64,000 nt of DNA from SZUA-22 sp963751695 (GTDB lineage Bacteria; Bacteroidota; Ignavibacteria; Ignavibacteriales; Melioribacteraceae): the NCBI GenBank assembly GCA_963751695.1, contig CAVVVP010000004.1, positions 1-64,000 on the forward strand, in the 5' to 3' direction. This document shows positions 36,723-45,840 of the stretch, piece by piece. The number at the start of each line of letters is the position of its first letter. Positions within the stretch are counted from its first letter, which is position 1. The position numbers and the translations under genes were made by a program. The notes beneath the pieces were generated by a model. It was not told the origin of the DNA. It did no database searches and saw nothing but the letters and a program-made list of their open reading frames with translations.

Positions 36723-37166
36723 ATGGATAGTAAAAAAGTTAATAGTAAAGCAGCAAAGGTTCTGCTAGTTATTGCAGGAACTCTTTCAATAGTTTTGGGG
36801 ATTATTGGAATCTTTCTACCGTTACTTCCAACAACTCCATTTTTATTATTAGCAGCAGCACTTTACAGTAAAAGTTCAGATAAATTTTACAACTGGCTTA
36901 TCAATAATAGATTGCTTGGAAGTTTTATCAAAAATTATCGAGAAGGGAAAGGAATTTCAGTCCAAGCTAAGTTTATCTCTCTTACTTCACTTTGGTTGGT
37001 GATGGGTGCAACTATCATTTATGCTGTTGAAGAGATCTGGCTAAAGATCGGACTTCTTATAATTGCTATTAGCGTCACTATTCATTTACTCCGCTTTCCA
37101 ACTTATTCTGAAAAGAAGAAAATAAAGACGGATGTAAAAGAGAATTTCAAAGAATCTGTATCTTGA
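36723..37166 (+). CDS. DUF454 (YbaN-like) small membrane protein
   Basis: The 147-residue protein has the DUF454 core: a hydrophobic helix pair around GIIGIFLPLLPTTPFLLLAA, then YSKSSDKFYNWLINNRLLGS and YREGKGIS. Two later helices follow (TSLWLVMGATIIYA, IGLLIIAISVTIHLLR), giving about four membrane spans in the inner membrane. Its biochemical role is unknown. It is the first gene of a three-gene operon, followed after four bases by a YjbQ-like gene. Confidence 0.88.
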   Translation: MDSKKVNSKAAKVLLVIAGTLSIVLGIIGIFLPLLPTTPFLLLAAALYSKSSDKFYNWLINNRLLGSFIKNYREGKGISVQAKFISLTSLWLVMGATIIYAVEEIWLKIGLLIIAISVTIHLLRFPTYSEKKKIKTDVKENFKESVS

Positions 37167-37170
37167 TAAC

Positions 37171-37587
37171 ATGGTAAAAACATTTTCCTTCCCTGTAGAA
37201 ACAAAAGGATTTAATGATATAATTGATATTACTTATGAAGTTGAATCAATTTTGTCAGAAAGCTCGTTTACAGAGGGGAGCGCATTGGTTTTTGCTCCGG
37301 GAGCTACTGCAGGTATTACGACTATTGAATATGAACCTGGACTTTTACAAGACTATCCGAAATTCTTTGAAAAGATCATCCCATCTAATCAAACCTATCA
37401 TCACGATGAGACTTGGCATGATGGCAACGGTTTTTCTCATGTTAGAGCATCGTTACAAGGCGCCTCATTTACAGTACCATTTGCTGATAAGAGATTACTT
37501 AGGGGAACTTGGCAACAGATCATTTTAGTTGATTTTGATAACCGTCCTCGTCAAAGAAAAGTTATTGTCCAACTAAATGGAGAATAA
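37171..37587 (+). CDS. YjbQ-family (UPF0047) protein
   Basis: The 138-residue protein has the UPF0047 signature: EGSALVFAPGATAGITTIEY, then YHHDETWHDGNGFSHVRASL with clustered His, and LLRGTWQQIILVDFDNRPRQ near the end. Some members have thiamine-phosphate-synthase activity in vitro, but their biological role is not settled. It is cytoplasmic. It sits in a tight operon between the DUF454 and LOG-family genes, with gaps of 4 and 6 bases. Confidence 0.9.
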   Translation: MVKTFSFPVETKGFNDIIDITYEVESILSESSFTEGSALVFAPGATAGITTIEYEPGLLQDYPKFFEKIIPSNQTYHHDETWHDGNGFSHVRASLQGASFTVPFADKRLLRGTWQQIILVDFDNRPRQRKVIVQLNGE

Positions 37588-37593
37588 ATCTAG

Positions 37594-38118
37594 ATGACCA
37601 TCACAATTTTTGGAAGTTCGAAACCCATACCAGGCGAAGAAGAATATGAAACTGCTTATCAATTGGGAAAATTGATAGGAGAATCTGGATTTTCTGTCTG
37701 CACTGGTGGTTATCAAGGAATTATGGATGCTGTTTCAAAAGGAGCAAGTGAATCGAAAGTTGATGTTATAGGTGTTACGGTCGATATTTTCTCTGCTCTA
37801 CCTAGTAAATACCTCACTAAAGAAATTGAATGTGATTCTCTATTTGAGAGAATTCAAAAGTTAATTGATGTTGGGGATGCATTTATAATTCTTCGGGGAG
37901 GAACTGGAACCCTTGTTGAACTCTCCATTGTATGGGAGTTAATTAACAAAAAGCTTAACAGAGAGAAACCAATTGCATGTCATGGTGAAATGTGGAAACA
38001 TATTGTGAGAGCAATGGAAGATAGAATACAGCTAGAAGGAAGAAAGACTGGACTCGTTCAATGCTTTGAGACAATTGAAGAATGTTTGTATCATTTAAAG
38101 TCTAATTTATCAGAATAA
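37594..38118 (+). CDS. LOG-family/TIGR00725-like nucleotide-binding protein
   Basis: The 174-residue Rossmann-like protein has TITIFGSSKPIPGEEEYETA, CTGGYQGIMDAVSKGA and the phosphate-binding LRGGTGTLVELSIVWE. The last is the PGGxGTxxE motif of the Lonely Guy family, with Leu-Arg replacing the Pro. LOG enzymes release the ribose-5-phosphate group from nucleoside monophosphates. Smaller relatives are only predicted nucleotide-binding proteins. It is the third gene of the operon. Confidence 0.85.
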   Translation: MTITIFGSSKPIPGEEEYETAYQLGKLIGESGFSVCTGGYQGIMDAVSKGASESKVDVIGVTVDIFSALPSKYLTKEIECDSLFERIQKLIDVGDAFIILRGGTGTLVELSIVWELINKKLNREKPIACHGEMWKHIVRAMEDRIQLEGRKTGLVQCFETIEECLYHLKSNLSE

Positions 38119-38121
38119 TGA

Positions 38122-39180
38122 TTAAAGCATCTCTTCCACTATTTGAAAAACTTGCTCAACACTCAGTTCTTTAAGACACTTAAATTTTACATCACGTCTA
38201 CTGCATGAAAGCGGTTTGGGCGAGTAGTAAAAACATGGAGCACATTCTAAATTGAGTGTAGCACTTTTATAATTAGTTTTCCATGGATGAATATAATTTT
38301 CATTTGTCGGTCCAATAATAGAAACGATTTTTCTTTCCAATGCAGCAGCGATGTGCATTAATCCAGAATCGTTTGTTACGAATAGATCAGATCGCTTTAT
38401 TACAGCAGCGGTTTGTCTTAGATTTTTTGTTTCCACAATTAGCAATGACTGCGAATTAACATTGGATTGAATTTCAGCTTTTAGTTCTTGCTCATCAGGT
38501 CCACCGAAAAGTAAAACTTTAACTCCCTTCTCATCAATAAGTTTCTTAATCAAACTCGAAAAATTTTCAGGAGACCATCTTCTGTTGATGTGATTTTTTA
38601 GAACTGAACAACCCGCATGCACTCCAATAACTAGTTCATCGTTATTAATATTGATCTCTTTCAAATATTCTTCTGCAAATTTCAGATCATCAACTGGAAT
38701 TGGAAAATTAAGTGGCGGAATTTCGTCCACCTTTATTTTCAAGAGATTCTCGATTTGCTTTATGTTCTCTTCAACACAATGAAGATTAACATTTTCTTCT
38801 ATTCGGTGATTGTTAAGAAAACCTAAATTGAGGAAATCCTTTCTTACATACTTTATACCAGCTCGTTTGGGTGCCCCAGAAATTAGATTTACAATGTTGT
38901 ATTCTTTTCTATTTGAGGGATAAACATTTATCGATAGATCGTATTGGTTCTTTCTTAAACTTATGATGAAGTTAAGGTTTGAAAGTTTACTGGAATCAAG
39001 CATATTATGATAATAGACGTTATCGATCTCATATAAACTTTCGTAAAGATCCTTAACACCTTTAAACATTACCAATGAGTCTATCTGAGAGTCAGGAAGC
39101 TCTTTCTTAAGAATTGAAAGAGCCGGAGTAAACATCAGTGCATCACCAATTCCGGAAAGAGCATTAATCAATATCTTCAA
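38122..39180 (-). CDS. Family 9 glycosyltransferase (heptosyltransferase-like)
   Basis: The 352-residue GT-B protein starts MKILINALSGIGDALMFTPA. Its C-terminal domain has HAGCSVLKNHINRRWSPENF, KVLLFGGPDEQEL and DLFVTNDSGLMHIAAALERK, typical of ADP-heptose:LPS heptosyltransferases. It should act at the inner face of the cytoplasmic membrane in LPS core or other surface polysaccharide assembly. The donor sugar cannot be read. It follows the DUF2723 gene on the same strand with a 51-base gap. Confidence 0.87.
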   Translation of the reverse strand: MKILINALSGIGDALMFTPALSILKKELPDSQIDSLVMFKGVKDLYESLYEIDNVYYHNMLDSSKLSNLNFIISLRKNQYDLSINVYPSNRKEYNIVNLISGAPKRAGIKYVRKDFLNLGFLNNHRIEENVNLHCVEENIKQIENLLKIKVDEIPPLNFPIPVDDLKFAEEYLKEININNDELVIGVHAGCSVLKNHINRRWSPENFSSLIKKLIDEKGVKVLLFGGPDEQELKAEIQSNVNSQSLLIVETKNLRQTAAVIKRSDLFVTNDSGLMHIAAALERKIVSIIGPTNENYIHPWKTNYKSATLNLECAPCFYYSPKPLSCSRRDVKFKCLKELSVEQVFQIVEEML

Positions 39181-39231
39181 ATTACATCTCCAATAAGCAT
39201 CACAAATTTAGTTGGGACTTATAATCCCTTC

Positions 39232-42162
39232 TTAATTCTTAGTTGTGTCACTTGGAATTCTCTGCAATGCTTTCTGATCTGCCATTGCTTTATATCTCTG
39301 AATTAACGATTTAACATTTGGATCATCAGGAATTTCTTTTTGTAATCCACTAAATAATTCTACTAACTTGTTATAGTCTTCACGGCTTTCATATATATCT
39401 CTAAGAACCACATATGGATTATATTGTCTTTGGAAGTCTCTGGGATTCTCTTCAATTTTTTTCAACATAATTGGCTCTAATTCTGCAGTAATTTCAGCCG
39501 CTTGTTCTTTGGCTCCAGCAGAATTGTAAAGACTTGAAAGATCGTTCATCAACTCATATCGCATTTCAATTGTTTTGCGCGGTAGTTTTGCTTCCATTTT
39601 GTCAAGGGTCTTTATAGCTTCTGATTTCTTGTCATTATCCAAATAATGGATAGCTAACCTCAAGAAAGAATTTCTATAATTCTGTGCAAGTCTCTGATGA
39701 TTATTATCAAGAAAGATCGATTCATCATTAAGTCCTCTAAATTTAAAGCCTGGTTTATAATCCTTGCTAAAATCATTTGGTTCTTCAAACAACTGAGCAT
39801 GCATAACAGATTCATTTATATAGTATGCTGGGCTTGTTCTTTTCCGAGGAACGAGGCGGAATGCCATTCCTTCCATTTGCAGATATTCATCCAATCCAAT
39901 ACGAGCTGCATCAGAACAGGTAACTGCAAAGTAAATTGGGCGTTTCCACTCATTTGCTTTAACCATATCAAGAACAATGATATCTTGAGCACGAACAACT
40001 GGAATATTTCCATAGCTTGTTGTATTGTTCATCATCCATTTAATTTCTCCAGGATTTGTGTCCGTGTTGGAAACCTTATAAACAGAGTCAATATTTTCAG
40101 CTTCATACAAACTGTACTCATTATAGGCTTGCTCGGGAACAGGAATACTCATTTCTCTTGGTTCCCATTTTGAAGGACCTATTCTATCAATCTCTTTATC
40201 CGAAAGAGATAATGAGACGGGTAGTGCTCCATAAGGTGAAGTATTTTTCAATTGCTTTATATACCAAGGTGTATTAAGCAAACTGAGGTTCGCAATTCTG
40301 ACATCTCGCCTTACTCCCTCCACATCCTGTAAATACCATAGCGGGAAAGTATCGTTATCTCCATTTGTAAAGAGAACAGCATTGGGAGCAGCACTTTGAA
40401 GAATATTATACGCATAATCCCAAGGAACATAATTTTGTGATCTATCATGTGTAAAGTAATTGGATTGCAGCATTTTAAGAGGAACAACAATAAATAATAA
40501 AAGTGCAGATAAAATGAATATTGGCTTAAAGAGTTTTGACTCTTTAAAATAGTTATATACCAAGTCAAAAATGCCACGTGTACCTATAGCTATCCAAATT
40601 GAATAAACAAAAAATGCGCCTACGTAAAAATAATCTCTTTCTCTAGGTTGTGGCTGCTGTTGATTCTGATAGAATGCAGTTAAATATCCCAGAAAAATGA
40701 ACATTGCCATCATGACAGCGCCCATCTTCCAATCTCGCTTGAAGTGATAGTAAATTCCAAATAATCCCAGTAAAAATGGTATTGCAAAAAGCTGTGTCCA
40801 ATCGATACCATCATCTTGCACTGTGGAAGATCGACCTATGTAATTCCAAGCCAAATATCTATTGAACATGTGCTGCATTTGATAATTCCAGAAGAAATCT
40901 AAATCGCTGCTATAATTTGTGTAAATGTTTTGTTGATGAGCTTCTGGTGAGAACCTTCTTTTAAATGTTGGAAAATCTCCATATTGCTCTCTATTCATAT
41001 ATGAATGAAATTCCGACATTGTTCGAGGATCATTCAAGTTAATCGGTGTATCTTGGTTTGCTCGTATCATTGTCATTGTATAGGTAGAATATCCGAGCAG
41101 AATGAAGAGAGCACTTTTCGCAAGTAAATTCGTTGTTGGTTTATCAGTTTTCTTCGACCAATAAATAATGTATGCAGCTAAAACAAAAATTGCTACAAAC
41201 GCAATGGCGTTCATTGAAAAATCATTTCCGCTAATGGCAAAGATCAACTTGGGAATATATTTTACAAAACCTGGATAAACTGAGACTAAAAATACTCCGC
41301 CGATCATAATTGGAACATAAAATGAATTTCTAGTAAAGATTTTTTTCCAAAATACTCCCATAAAAATGACCCAGAATACACCAATGATTGTAACAAATCT
41401 TGTGTCAAAAGCTTTATATTCTTCTAAGTTTGGAGCTTGGGAGTCTGTAGCACCATACCAAATAAATAATGCTATAACAACTGTAATCGCAGCTTGAATT
41501 AAGAACAAGTATGAAGTTTTCTTTAGAATTGCATCATCTGACAAATACTTTCTGAACATTATTGTCATTACAATTGGAACCATCGCAAGAGCAGACATCA
41601 GATGCACCCCGATTGATAGTCCAAGAAGATAGGCAATCATTATTAAATACTTTTCATTATCAGGTTCATCTGCTTTTTCGTTCCACAAAAGCATCAACCA
41701 AGTAACAAAAGCAATGAAAAATGTTGAGAATGCATAAACTTCAGCTTCAACTGCATTGAACCAAAAGGTATCTGCAAATGTTAGAGAAAGTGCTCCAATT
41801 GCTGCAGCAATATATGTCCCAATCTGATTTAAGGGAGATTCATATTTGTTTTTATTATAGTTCTCAATTAATTTGACTGCAATTAAGTATAGAAAGAGTG
41901 CAACGAATGCACTGGATAGAACTGAAATTATATTTACTCGAAAAGCAATGTTCTCTGCGAATGGAATAAGAGAAAAAAGTCTTCCCAGAATAAGGAAAAA
42001 AGGAGTTCCAGGTGGATGGGGAACTTGCAAACTATATGATGAAGCTATAAACTCTCCACAATCCCAAAATGAAACTGAAGGCTGAACAGTTAAAAAATAT
42101 ACTATAAGTGAAACTGCAAAAACAACAAATCCTATAATGCGATAAAGATTCTTTTGATTCAT
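39232..42162 (-). CDS. DUF2723 multipass protein (predicted protein O-mannosyltransferase-like)
   Basis: The 976-residue protein begins with the conserved DUF2723 block: LTVQPSVSFWDCGEFIASSY, then QVPHPPGTPFFLILGRLFSL. About twelve or more membrane helices follow, and a long soluble C-terminal part has SAAPNAVLFTNGDNDTFPLW and later helical repeats that look TPR-like. The family is placed in the GT-C superfamily by fold and is frequent in Bacteroidota, where it is thought to glycosylate exported proteins. The acidic residue in WDCGEF is the likely catalytic site. It lies between a GT9 gene and a small hypothetical gene. Confidence 0.9.
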   Translation of the reverse strand: MNQKNLYRIIGFVVFAVSLIVYFLTVQPSVSFWDCGEFIASSYSLQVPHPPGTPFFLILGRLFSLIPFAENIAFRVNIISVLSSAFVALFLYLIAVKLIENYNKNKYESPLNQIGTYIAAAIGALSLTFADTFWFNAVEAEVYAFSTFFIAFVTWLMLLWNEKADEPDNEKYLIMIAYLLGLSIGVHLMSALAMVPIVMTIMFRKYLSDDAILKKTSYLFLIQAAITVVIALFIWYGATDSQAPNLEEYKAFDTRFVTIIGVFWVIFMGVFWKKIFTRNSFYVPIMIGGVFLVSVYPGFVKYIPKLIFAISGNDFSMNAIAFVAIFVLAAYIIYWSKKTDKPTTNLLAKSALFILLGYSTYTMTMIRANQDTPINLNDPRTMSEFHSYMNREQYGDFPTFKRRFSPEAHQQNIYTNYSSDLDFFWNYQMQHMFNRYLAWNYIGRSSTVQDDGIDWTQLFAIPFLLGLFGIYYHFKRDWKMGAVMMAMFIFLGYLTAFYQNQQQPQPRERDYFYVGAFFVYSIWIAIGTRGIFDLVYNYFKESKLFKPIFILSALLLFIVVPLKMLQSNYFTHDRSQNYVPWDYAYNILQSAAPNAVLFTNGDNDTFPLWYLQDVEGVRRDVRIANLSLLNTPWYIKQLKNTSPYGALPVSLSLSDKEIDRIGPSKWEPREMSIPVPEQAYNEYSLYEAENIDSVYKVSNTDTNPGEIKWMMNNTTSYGNIPVVRAQDIIVLDMVKANEWKRPIYFAVTCSDAARIGLDEYLQMEGMAFRLVPRKRTSPAYYINESVMHAQLFEEPNDFSKDYKPGFKFRGLNDESIFLDNNHQRLAQNYRNSFLRLAIHYLDNDKKSEAIKTLDKMEAKLPRKTIEMRYELMNDLSSLYNSAGAKEQAAEITAELEPIMLKKIEENPRDFQRQYNPYVVLRDIYESREDYNKLVELFSGLQKEIPDDPNVKSLIQRYKAMADQKALQRIPSDTTKN

Positions 42163-42206
42163 TCCTTCCTCAAATTTTTTGAAATATGGTAATGAGGCAA
42201 TAACAT

Positions 42207-42437
42207 TTAAACATTGTTATCTGATTTTTTAAAGAGTGAGTTAAGGTCTGGTTTTGATCGATTAACATGATACTTTTCATAAAGATCTGACAACCTTTTC
42301 AATGAGATTGTATCAAATTCTTCTTCATCCTTTTCTCTCTTTACAAATATTTTTAAATCGGCCCTTTCTCTACTATCCATCTTATTTTCGTATCTTTTTA
42401 GAGCGGCAATGTACTTTTTCTGATCTCGATAATTCAT
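42207..42437 (-). CDS. Small hypothetical protein
   Basis: This 76-residue, highly charged protein (MNYRDQKKYIAALKRYENKM) is rich in Lys, Glu and Asp. It is predicted helical, with no signal peptide and no Cys. No family was recognised. It lies 44 bases upstream of the DUF2723 gene on the same strand, so it could be the first gene of that operon. It could still be a chance frame, but its codon composition matches real genes here. Confidence 0.5.
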   Translation of the reverse strand: MNYRDQKKYIAALKRYENKMDSRERADLKIFVKREKDEEEFDTISLKRLSDLYEKYHVNRSKPDLNSLFKKSDNNV

Positions 42438-42530
42438 TTAAAAAATAAATAGTTATATTTAATCCAAAATCAAAATATAAAAAATTAAACCCTCAAAAAG
42501 AGGATTCTTTTTTATCCTAAAAATTTTGCA

Positions 42531-43166
42531 ATGTCCTTATACAATTCTAAAAGTAAAACTGTTTCTATCATCCTACCGGCTTATAATAGAGCTAATTTAA
42601 TTGGAAGAGCTATTGATTCAGTTATAAATCAAAGTTATAAAAATTGGGAATTGATTATTGTAGATGACGGTAGTACTGATAACACAAAAGAAATTTTAAA
42701 ACCGTATTTAAGCACTAATAGCAATTTTGAATATATTTTTCACTCAAACAGAGGTGCAGCTCTGAGCATGAATAAGGGAATTGAACTATCATCTGGAGCT
42801 TACATAACATTTCTAGGAAGTGATGATGAGTATATGAATAACCACATTGATTTAAGAGTAAAGTATTTATACTCTAATCCTCATGTAGATATTCTCCATA
42901 GCACAGCAAAGATCGTTGGTAATGAATATGTAAAGGATAAAAACAATCTGTCAAAAAAAATCCATTTAAATGATTGCATTCTCGGAGGAACATTATTTGG
43001 AAAAAGGGAAGTGTATCAAAAGCTTGGAGGATTTAAGAAAGTCTCATATAGCCCAGAATCTGAATTTCTTGAAAGAGCAGAAAAGAGATTTAACATAATT
43101 AAAATAAATGAACCGACTTATATTTATTATAGAGACACCCCAGACAGCATTTGTAACAACGTTTAA
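42531..43166 (+). CDS. Family 2 glycosyltransferase
   Basis: The 211-residue GT-A protein starts with KTVSIILPAYNRANLIGRAI, has LIIVDDGSTDNT and a DXD-like AYITFLGSDDEYMNNHIDLR. FKKVSYSPESEFLERAEKRF forms the acceptor region. It lacks the membrane helices of the polyprenyl-phosphate type and should transfer one sugar onto a surface polysaccharide in the cytoplasm. It stands alone, with a 533-base gap after it. Confidence 0.85.
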   Translation: MSLYNSKSKTVSIILPAYNRANLIGRAIDSVINQSYKNWELIIVDDGSTDNTKEILKPYLSTNSNFEYIFHSNRGAALSMNKGIELSSGAYITFLGSDDEYMNNHIDLRVKYLYSNPHVDILHSTAKIVGNEYVKDKNNLSKKIHLNDCILGGTLFGKREVYQKLGGFKKVSYSPESEFLERAEKRFNIIKINEPTYIYYRDTPDSICNNV

Positions 43167-43700
43167 TTTTGATGATTTTCACCTTATCGAGAAGGATAAA
43201 AAATTCGTCTCAAATCTTTTAACTAATTAATAACTTGCCTTATTAGGAAAAATTTTTTAACTTGCTCAACAAATGGACAAACGATTGCACCAATCGATTG
43301 CATAATTAAGAAATCGATTTACTGCGGTCAGAAAAATTATGATCTAAGGTTGGCAAATCATCAAATATTATAATTCGAAACTTTTAAATTTGAGTTAACT
43401 ATTATAATAATTTGTGACCGACTTGACGCTAGTTTAGTTCCAAATTTTGGTTCTTTATTTATTGAAAATTTTTAGTTAGACTTCGCGGCATTGCAACTGT
43501 TTTTTTGCATTCTTTTAAATTCAAATTATATTTAGCTTAGAAACCGTGAGTCGAAATTTTAAGTAAAACTTTATTGAAAAGAATCATGAGATCAGAATCA
43601 AATAATTTTTCAAAAACAAAACGAAGAGATCAAGCGATCTCTCACAGTTTTACTAACTTATCATTTCACTAATTATTTCATTAACCATTGGAGGTATCTA
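43167..43700 (+). promoter_or_regulatory. Long leader/promoter region upstream of the glycan-use locus
   Basis: This AT-rich region holds no gene. Two features stand out. CGATTGCA occurs twice (43282 and 43295), the second as part of the palindrome CAATCGATTG (43291-43300), which could be an operator of the LacI type. AGAGATC-AAGC-GATCTCT forms a 7-bp hairpin (43625-43642) 58 bases before the ATG, in the probable 5' untranslated leader. GGAGG precedes the ATG by nine bases. The size of the leader suggests regulation, and no known riboswitch was recognised. Confidence 0.45.
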
Positions 43701-45761
43701 ATGAAAAAAGTACTACACTCACTCCTTGCTATTTCTTTATTCTTAGGTTTAGCAACGACATCATTCGCCCAAATTCATTTGGACGGTGACTCACTAGATT
43801 GGGCTGATTACCCAATTCTAATCTCAGCTCCTGATAACCAGGACGGTATGTTTCCACCAGAAGTTGGTGCGGTTGTTTCTGATATCGTTGATATCAAAAC
43901 TATCAAGGCAACAGTAATCGGTAATACATTATTTGGGTATATGGAGTTCTGGGGCGGTCCAGCATGGCCTAATAATGCATATGAAAATGATAGAGAAGGT
44001 ACGATGATGTACTCTTCAAGAGGTTACTATCATTTGCTTCTTGATATAGACAATGATGCGACAACCGGTTGGAGTACTGATTGGTATGAAGCTCATTACA
44101 CACCACTTGGATATCTAATTAGCCAGGGTGTTGAAGCATCACCAATCGGAGCAGAAGTTATGCAAGAATGTTTTTACAGAACAAGAGATGATTGGGAAGT
44201 TGCAAATGAAGGAAGAAATAAATACGATAATCTAGGCCAATGGGCAGCCGACTATGAAGAGTATGATGGCCAAACAGATAATGGCTCCGACTATGAGATC
44301 TTCGATATGCCAGTTCCAAATATCGATTCTTCAGCTATGTGGGCCTGGAGTGGTTCTGTAAATGTTGCTAGTACAGATCAGGAAGGTCTTTACGACTCAC
44401 TTCTATCTTATTGGGCAGGCCAAGCATGGGGACACAGCTTCTTAGAATTTGGAGTTGAATTAACACCAATCCAGAAATACTATATGTTGAAAGATGGTAG
44501 AACAGTTCTGCAATCAGGTGACGTAATGGGTATTTGCGGTATGACTGAAACACCGATAGATGACTGGGGTGTTGACATGACTACTCGTGGAGAAGTAACA
44601 CTTCCAGACGAAATGCCAATGCGTCCTAGTGAAATACATTTTGATGGAAACGAAGATGACTGGGCAGATCTACCAGTATTGATCTCAGCTCCTGATAACC
44701 AAGACGGTATGTTTCCACCAGAAGTTGGTGCAGTAGTAACTGACATCGTAGATATCAAGGAAATAAAAGGATTTATTACTGACGGTAATCTTTATTTCCA
44801 AATGAAATTCTGGGGTGGTCCAGCATGGCCTAACAATGCATATGAAAATGATAGAGAAGGTACGATGATGTACTCTTCAAGAGGTTACTATCACTTGCTT
44901 ATGGATATAGACAATGATGCAACTACTGGTTGGAGTACTGATTGGTATGAAGCTCATTACACACCACTTGGATATCTAATTAGCCAGGGTGTTGAAGCAT
45001 CACCAATTGGAGCAGAAGTTATGCAAGAGAATTTCTTTAGAACAAGAGATGATTTTGAAGTTTCTGAAGGAAGAAATAAATACGATAATCTGGGTCAGTG
45101 GGGTGCTGATTATGAAGAGTATGATGGCCAAACAGATAATGGCTCTGACTATGAGATTTATAACTACGACATACAAGCACCTGATAGTGTAAGAATGCTT
45201 CGTTTCGACGGCTTGGAAGTGAACAACTCAAGTGACGGAGAAATTCTTGATGGAAACGCAGATTGGATCGGGCATGCATGGGGATATGACTTTATTGAAA
45301 CAGGTGTTTCTCTAGATGCAATTAAGAAATACTATGCAGCTAAAGATGGTAGATCTGTTCTTAATTCTGGTGATGTAGTTGGTATCTGTGGAATGACAGA
45401 GACTCCAATTGATGACTGGGGTGTTGATATGACTACTCGTGGAGAAGTTACTGTTGATGTGGCGACAGATGTTGCTGAAAAAGGTACAGGAATTGTTGAG
45501 CAGTTTAGTCTCTCAAACAACTATCCAAATCCTTTTAATCCTAGCACAAAAATTCAGTACTCAATTCCAACAAACGAATTCGTATCTCTTAAAGTATACG
45601 ACGTAATTGGTAGAGAAGTAACTACTTTAGTTAATCAGCAGCAAGCTGCTGGTGTTTACGATGTTAAATTCAATGCATCTAACTTAACAAGTGGTATTTA
45701 TTTCTACAGAATTGACGCTGGTAGTTTCGCAGAAGTTAAGAAAATGATGTTGATTAAATAG
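43701..45761 (+). CDS. T9SS-exported protein with a tandem duplicated sugar-binding-like domain
   Basis: After a signal peptide (MKKVLHSLLAISLFLGLATT) come two copies of a domain of about 285 residues. Each starts with an I-H-x-D-G-x-x-x-D-W-A motif (IHLDGDSLDWADYPILIS, then IHFDGNEDDWADLPVLIS). Each has DNDATTGWSTDWYEAHYTPL and ends CGMTETPIDDWGVDMTTRGE. The C-terminal 85 residues are a T9SS type A domain (NYPNPFNPSTKIQYS, ending EVKKMMLIK). The module resembles the DOMON/CBM9-like sandwich, so a glycan-binding role is plausible but unproven. The copies are nearly identical in DNA over long stretches, pointing to recent duplication. It is the first gene of the locus and is followed by a strong terminator. 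Confidence 0.82.
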   Translation: MKKVLHSLLAISLFLGLATTSFAQIHLDGDSLDWADYPILISAPDNQDGMFPPEVGAVVSDIVDIKTIKATVIGNTLFGYMEFWGGPAWPNNAYENDREGTMMYSSRGYYHLLLDIDNDATTGWSTDWYEAHYTPLGYLISQGVEASPIGAEVMQECFYRTRDDWEVANEGRNKYDNLGQWAADYEEYDGQTDNGSDYEIFDMPVPNIDSSAMWAWSGSVNVASTDQEGLYDSLLSYWAGQAWGHSFLEFGVELTPIQKYYMLKDGRTVLQSGDVMGICGMTETPIDDWGVDMTTRGEVTLPDEMPMRPSEIHFDGNEDDWADLPVLISAPDNQDGMFPPEVGAVVTDIVDIKEIKGFITDGNLYFQMKFWGGPAWPNNAYENDREGTMMYSSRGYYHLLMDIDNDATTGWSTDWYEAHYTPLGYLISQGVEASPIGAEVMQENFFRTRDDFEVSEGRNKYDNLGQWGADYEEYDGQTDNGSDYEIYNYDIQAPDSVRMLRFDGLEVNNSSDGEILDGNADWIGHAWGYDFIETGVSLDAIKKYYAAKDGRSVLNSGDVVGICGMTETPIDDWGVDMTTRGEVTVDVATDVAEKGTGIVEQFSLSNNYPNPFNPSTKIQYSIPTNEFVSLKVYDVIGREVTTLVNQQQAAGVYDVKFNASNLTSGIYFYRIDAGSFAEVKKMMLIK
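43770..45451 (+). repeat. Two tandem direct repeats inside the T9SS gene
   Basis: Copy 1 (about 43770-44600) and copy 2 (about 44631-45451) are offset by 861 bases over their first half, a multiple of three, then by 851. Blocks around 43831/44692 and 43980/44841 are near identical, while the region between CEVANEG/SEGRNKYD and the final GMTETPIDDWG is more diverged. This arrangement suggests unequal crossing-over followed by partial gene conversion. Confidence 0.85.
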
Positions 45762-45791
45762 TGATTAATGTAGAATAATCATATTATTGAT

Positions 45792-45820
45792 GGGGGATGA
45801 GTTGTTTTCATCCCCCTTTT
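45792..45820 (+). terminator. Rho-independent terminator
   Basis: GGGGGATGA pairs perfectly with TCATCCCCC around GTTGTTT, followed by TTTT. It lies 31 bases after the duplicated-domain gene and 21 bases before the next ATG, so most transcripts of the first gene should end here. Confidence 0.88.
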
Positions 45821-45840
45821 AATAAACAAATATTGAAGGG

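Noticed and set aside
39697..40173. 158-codon plus-strand frame opposite the DUF2723 gene
   Set aside because: Shadow of a real gene; rich in Ile, Cys and Phe with no family signal.
44368..45520. Minus-strand frames inside the duplicated T9SS gene, some alike in both copies
   Set aside because: Their likeness only mirrors the DNA duplication.
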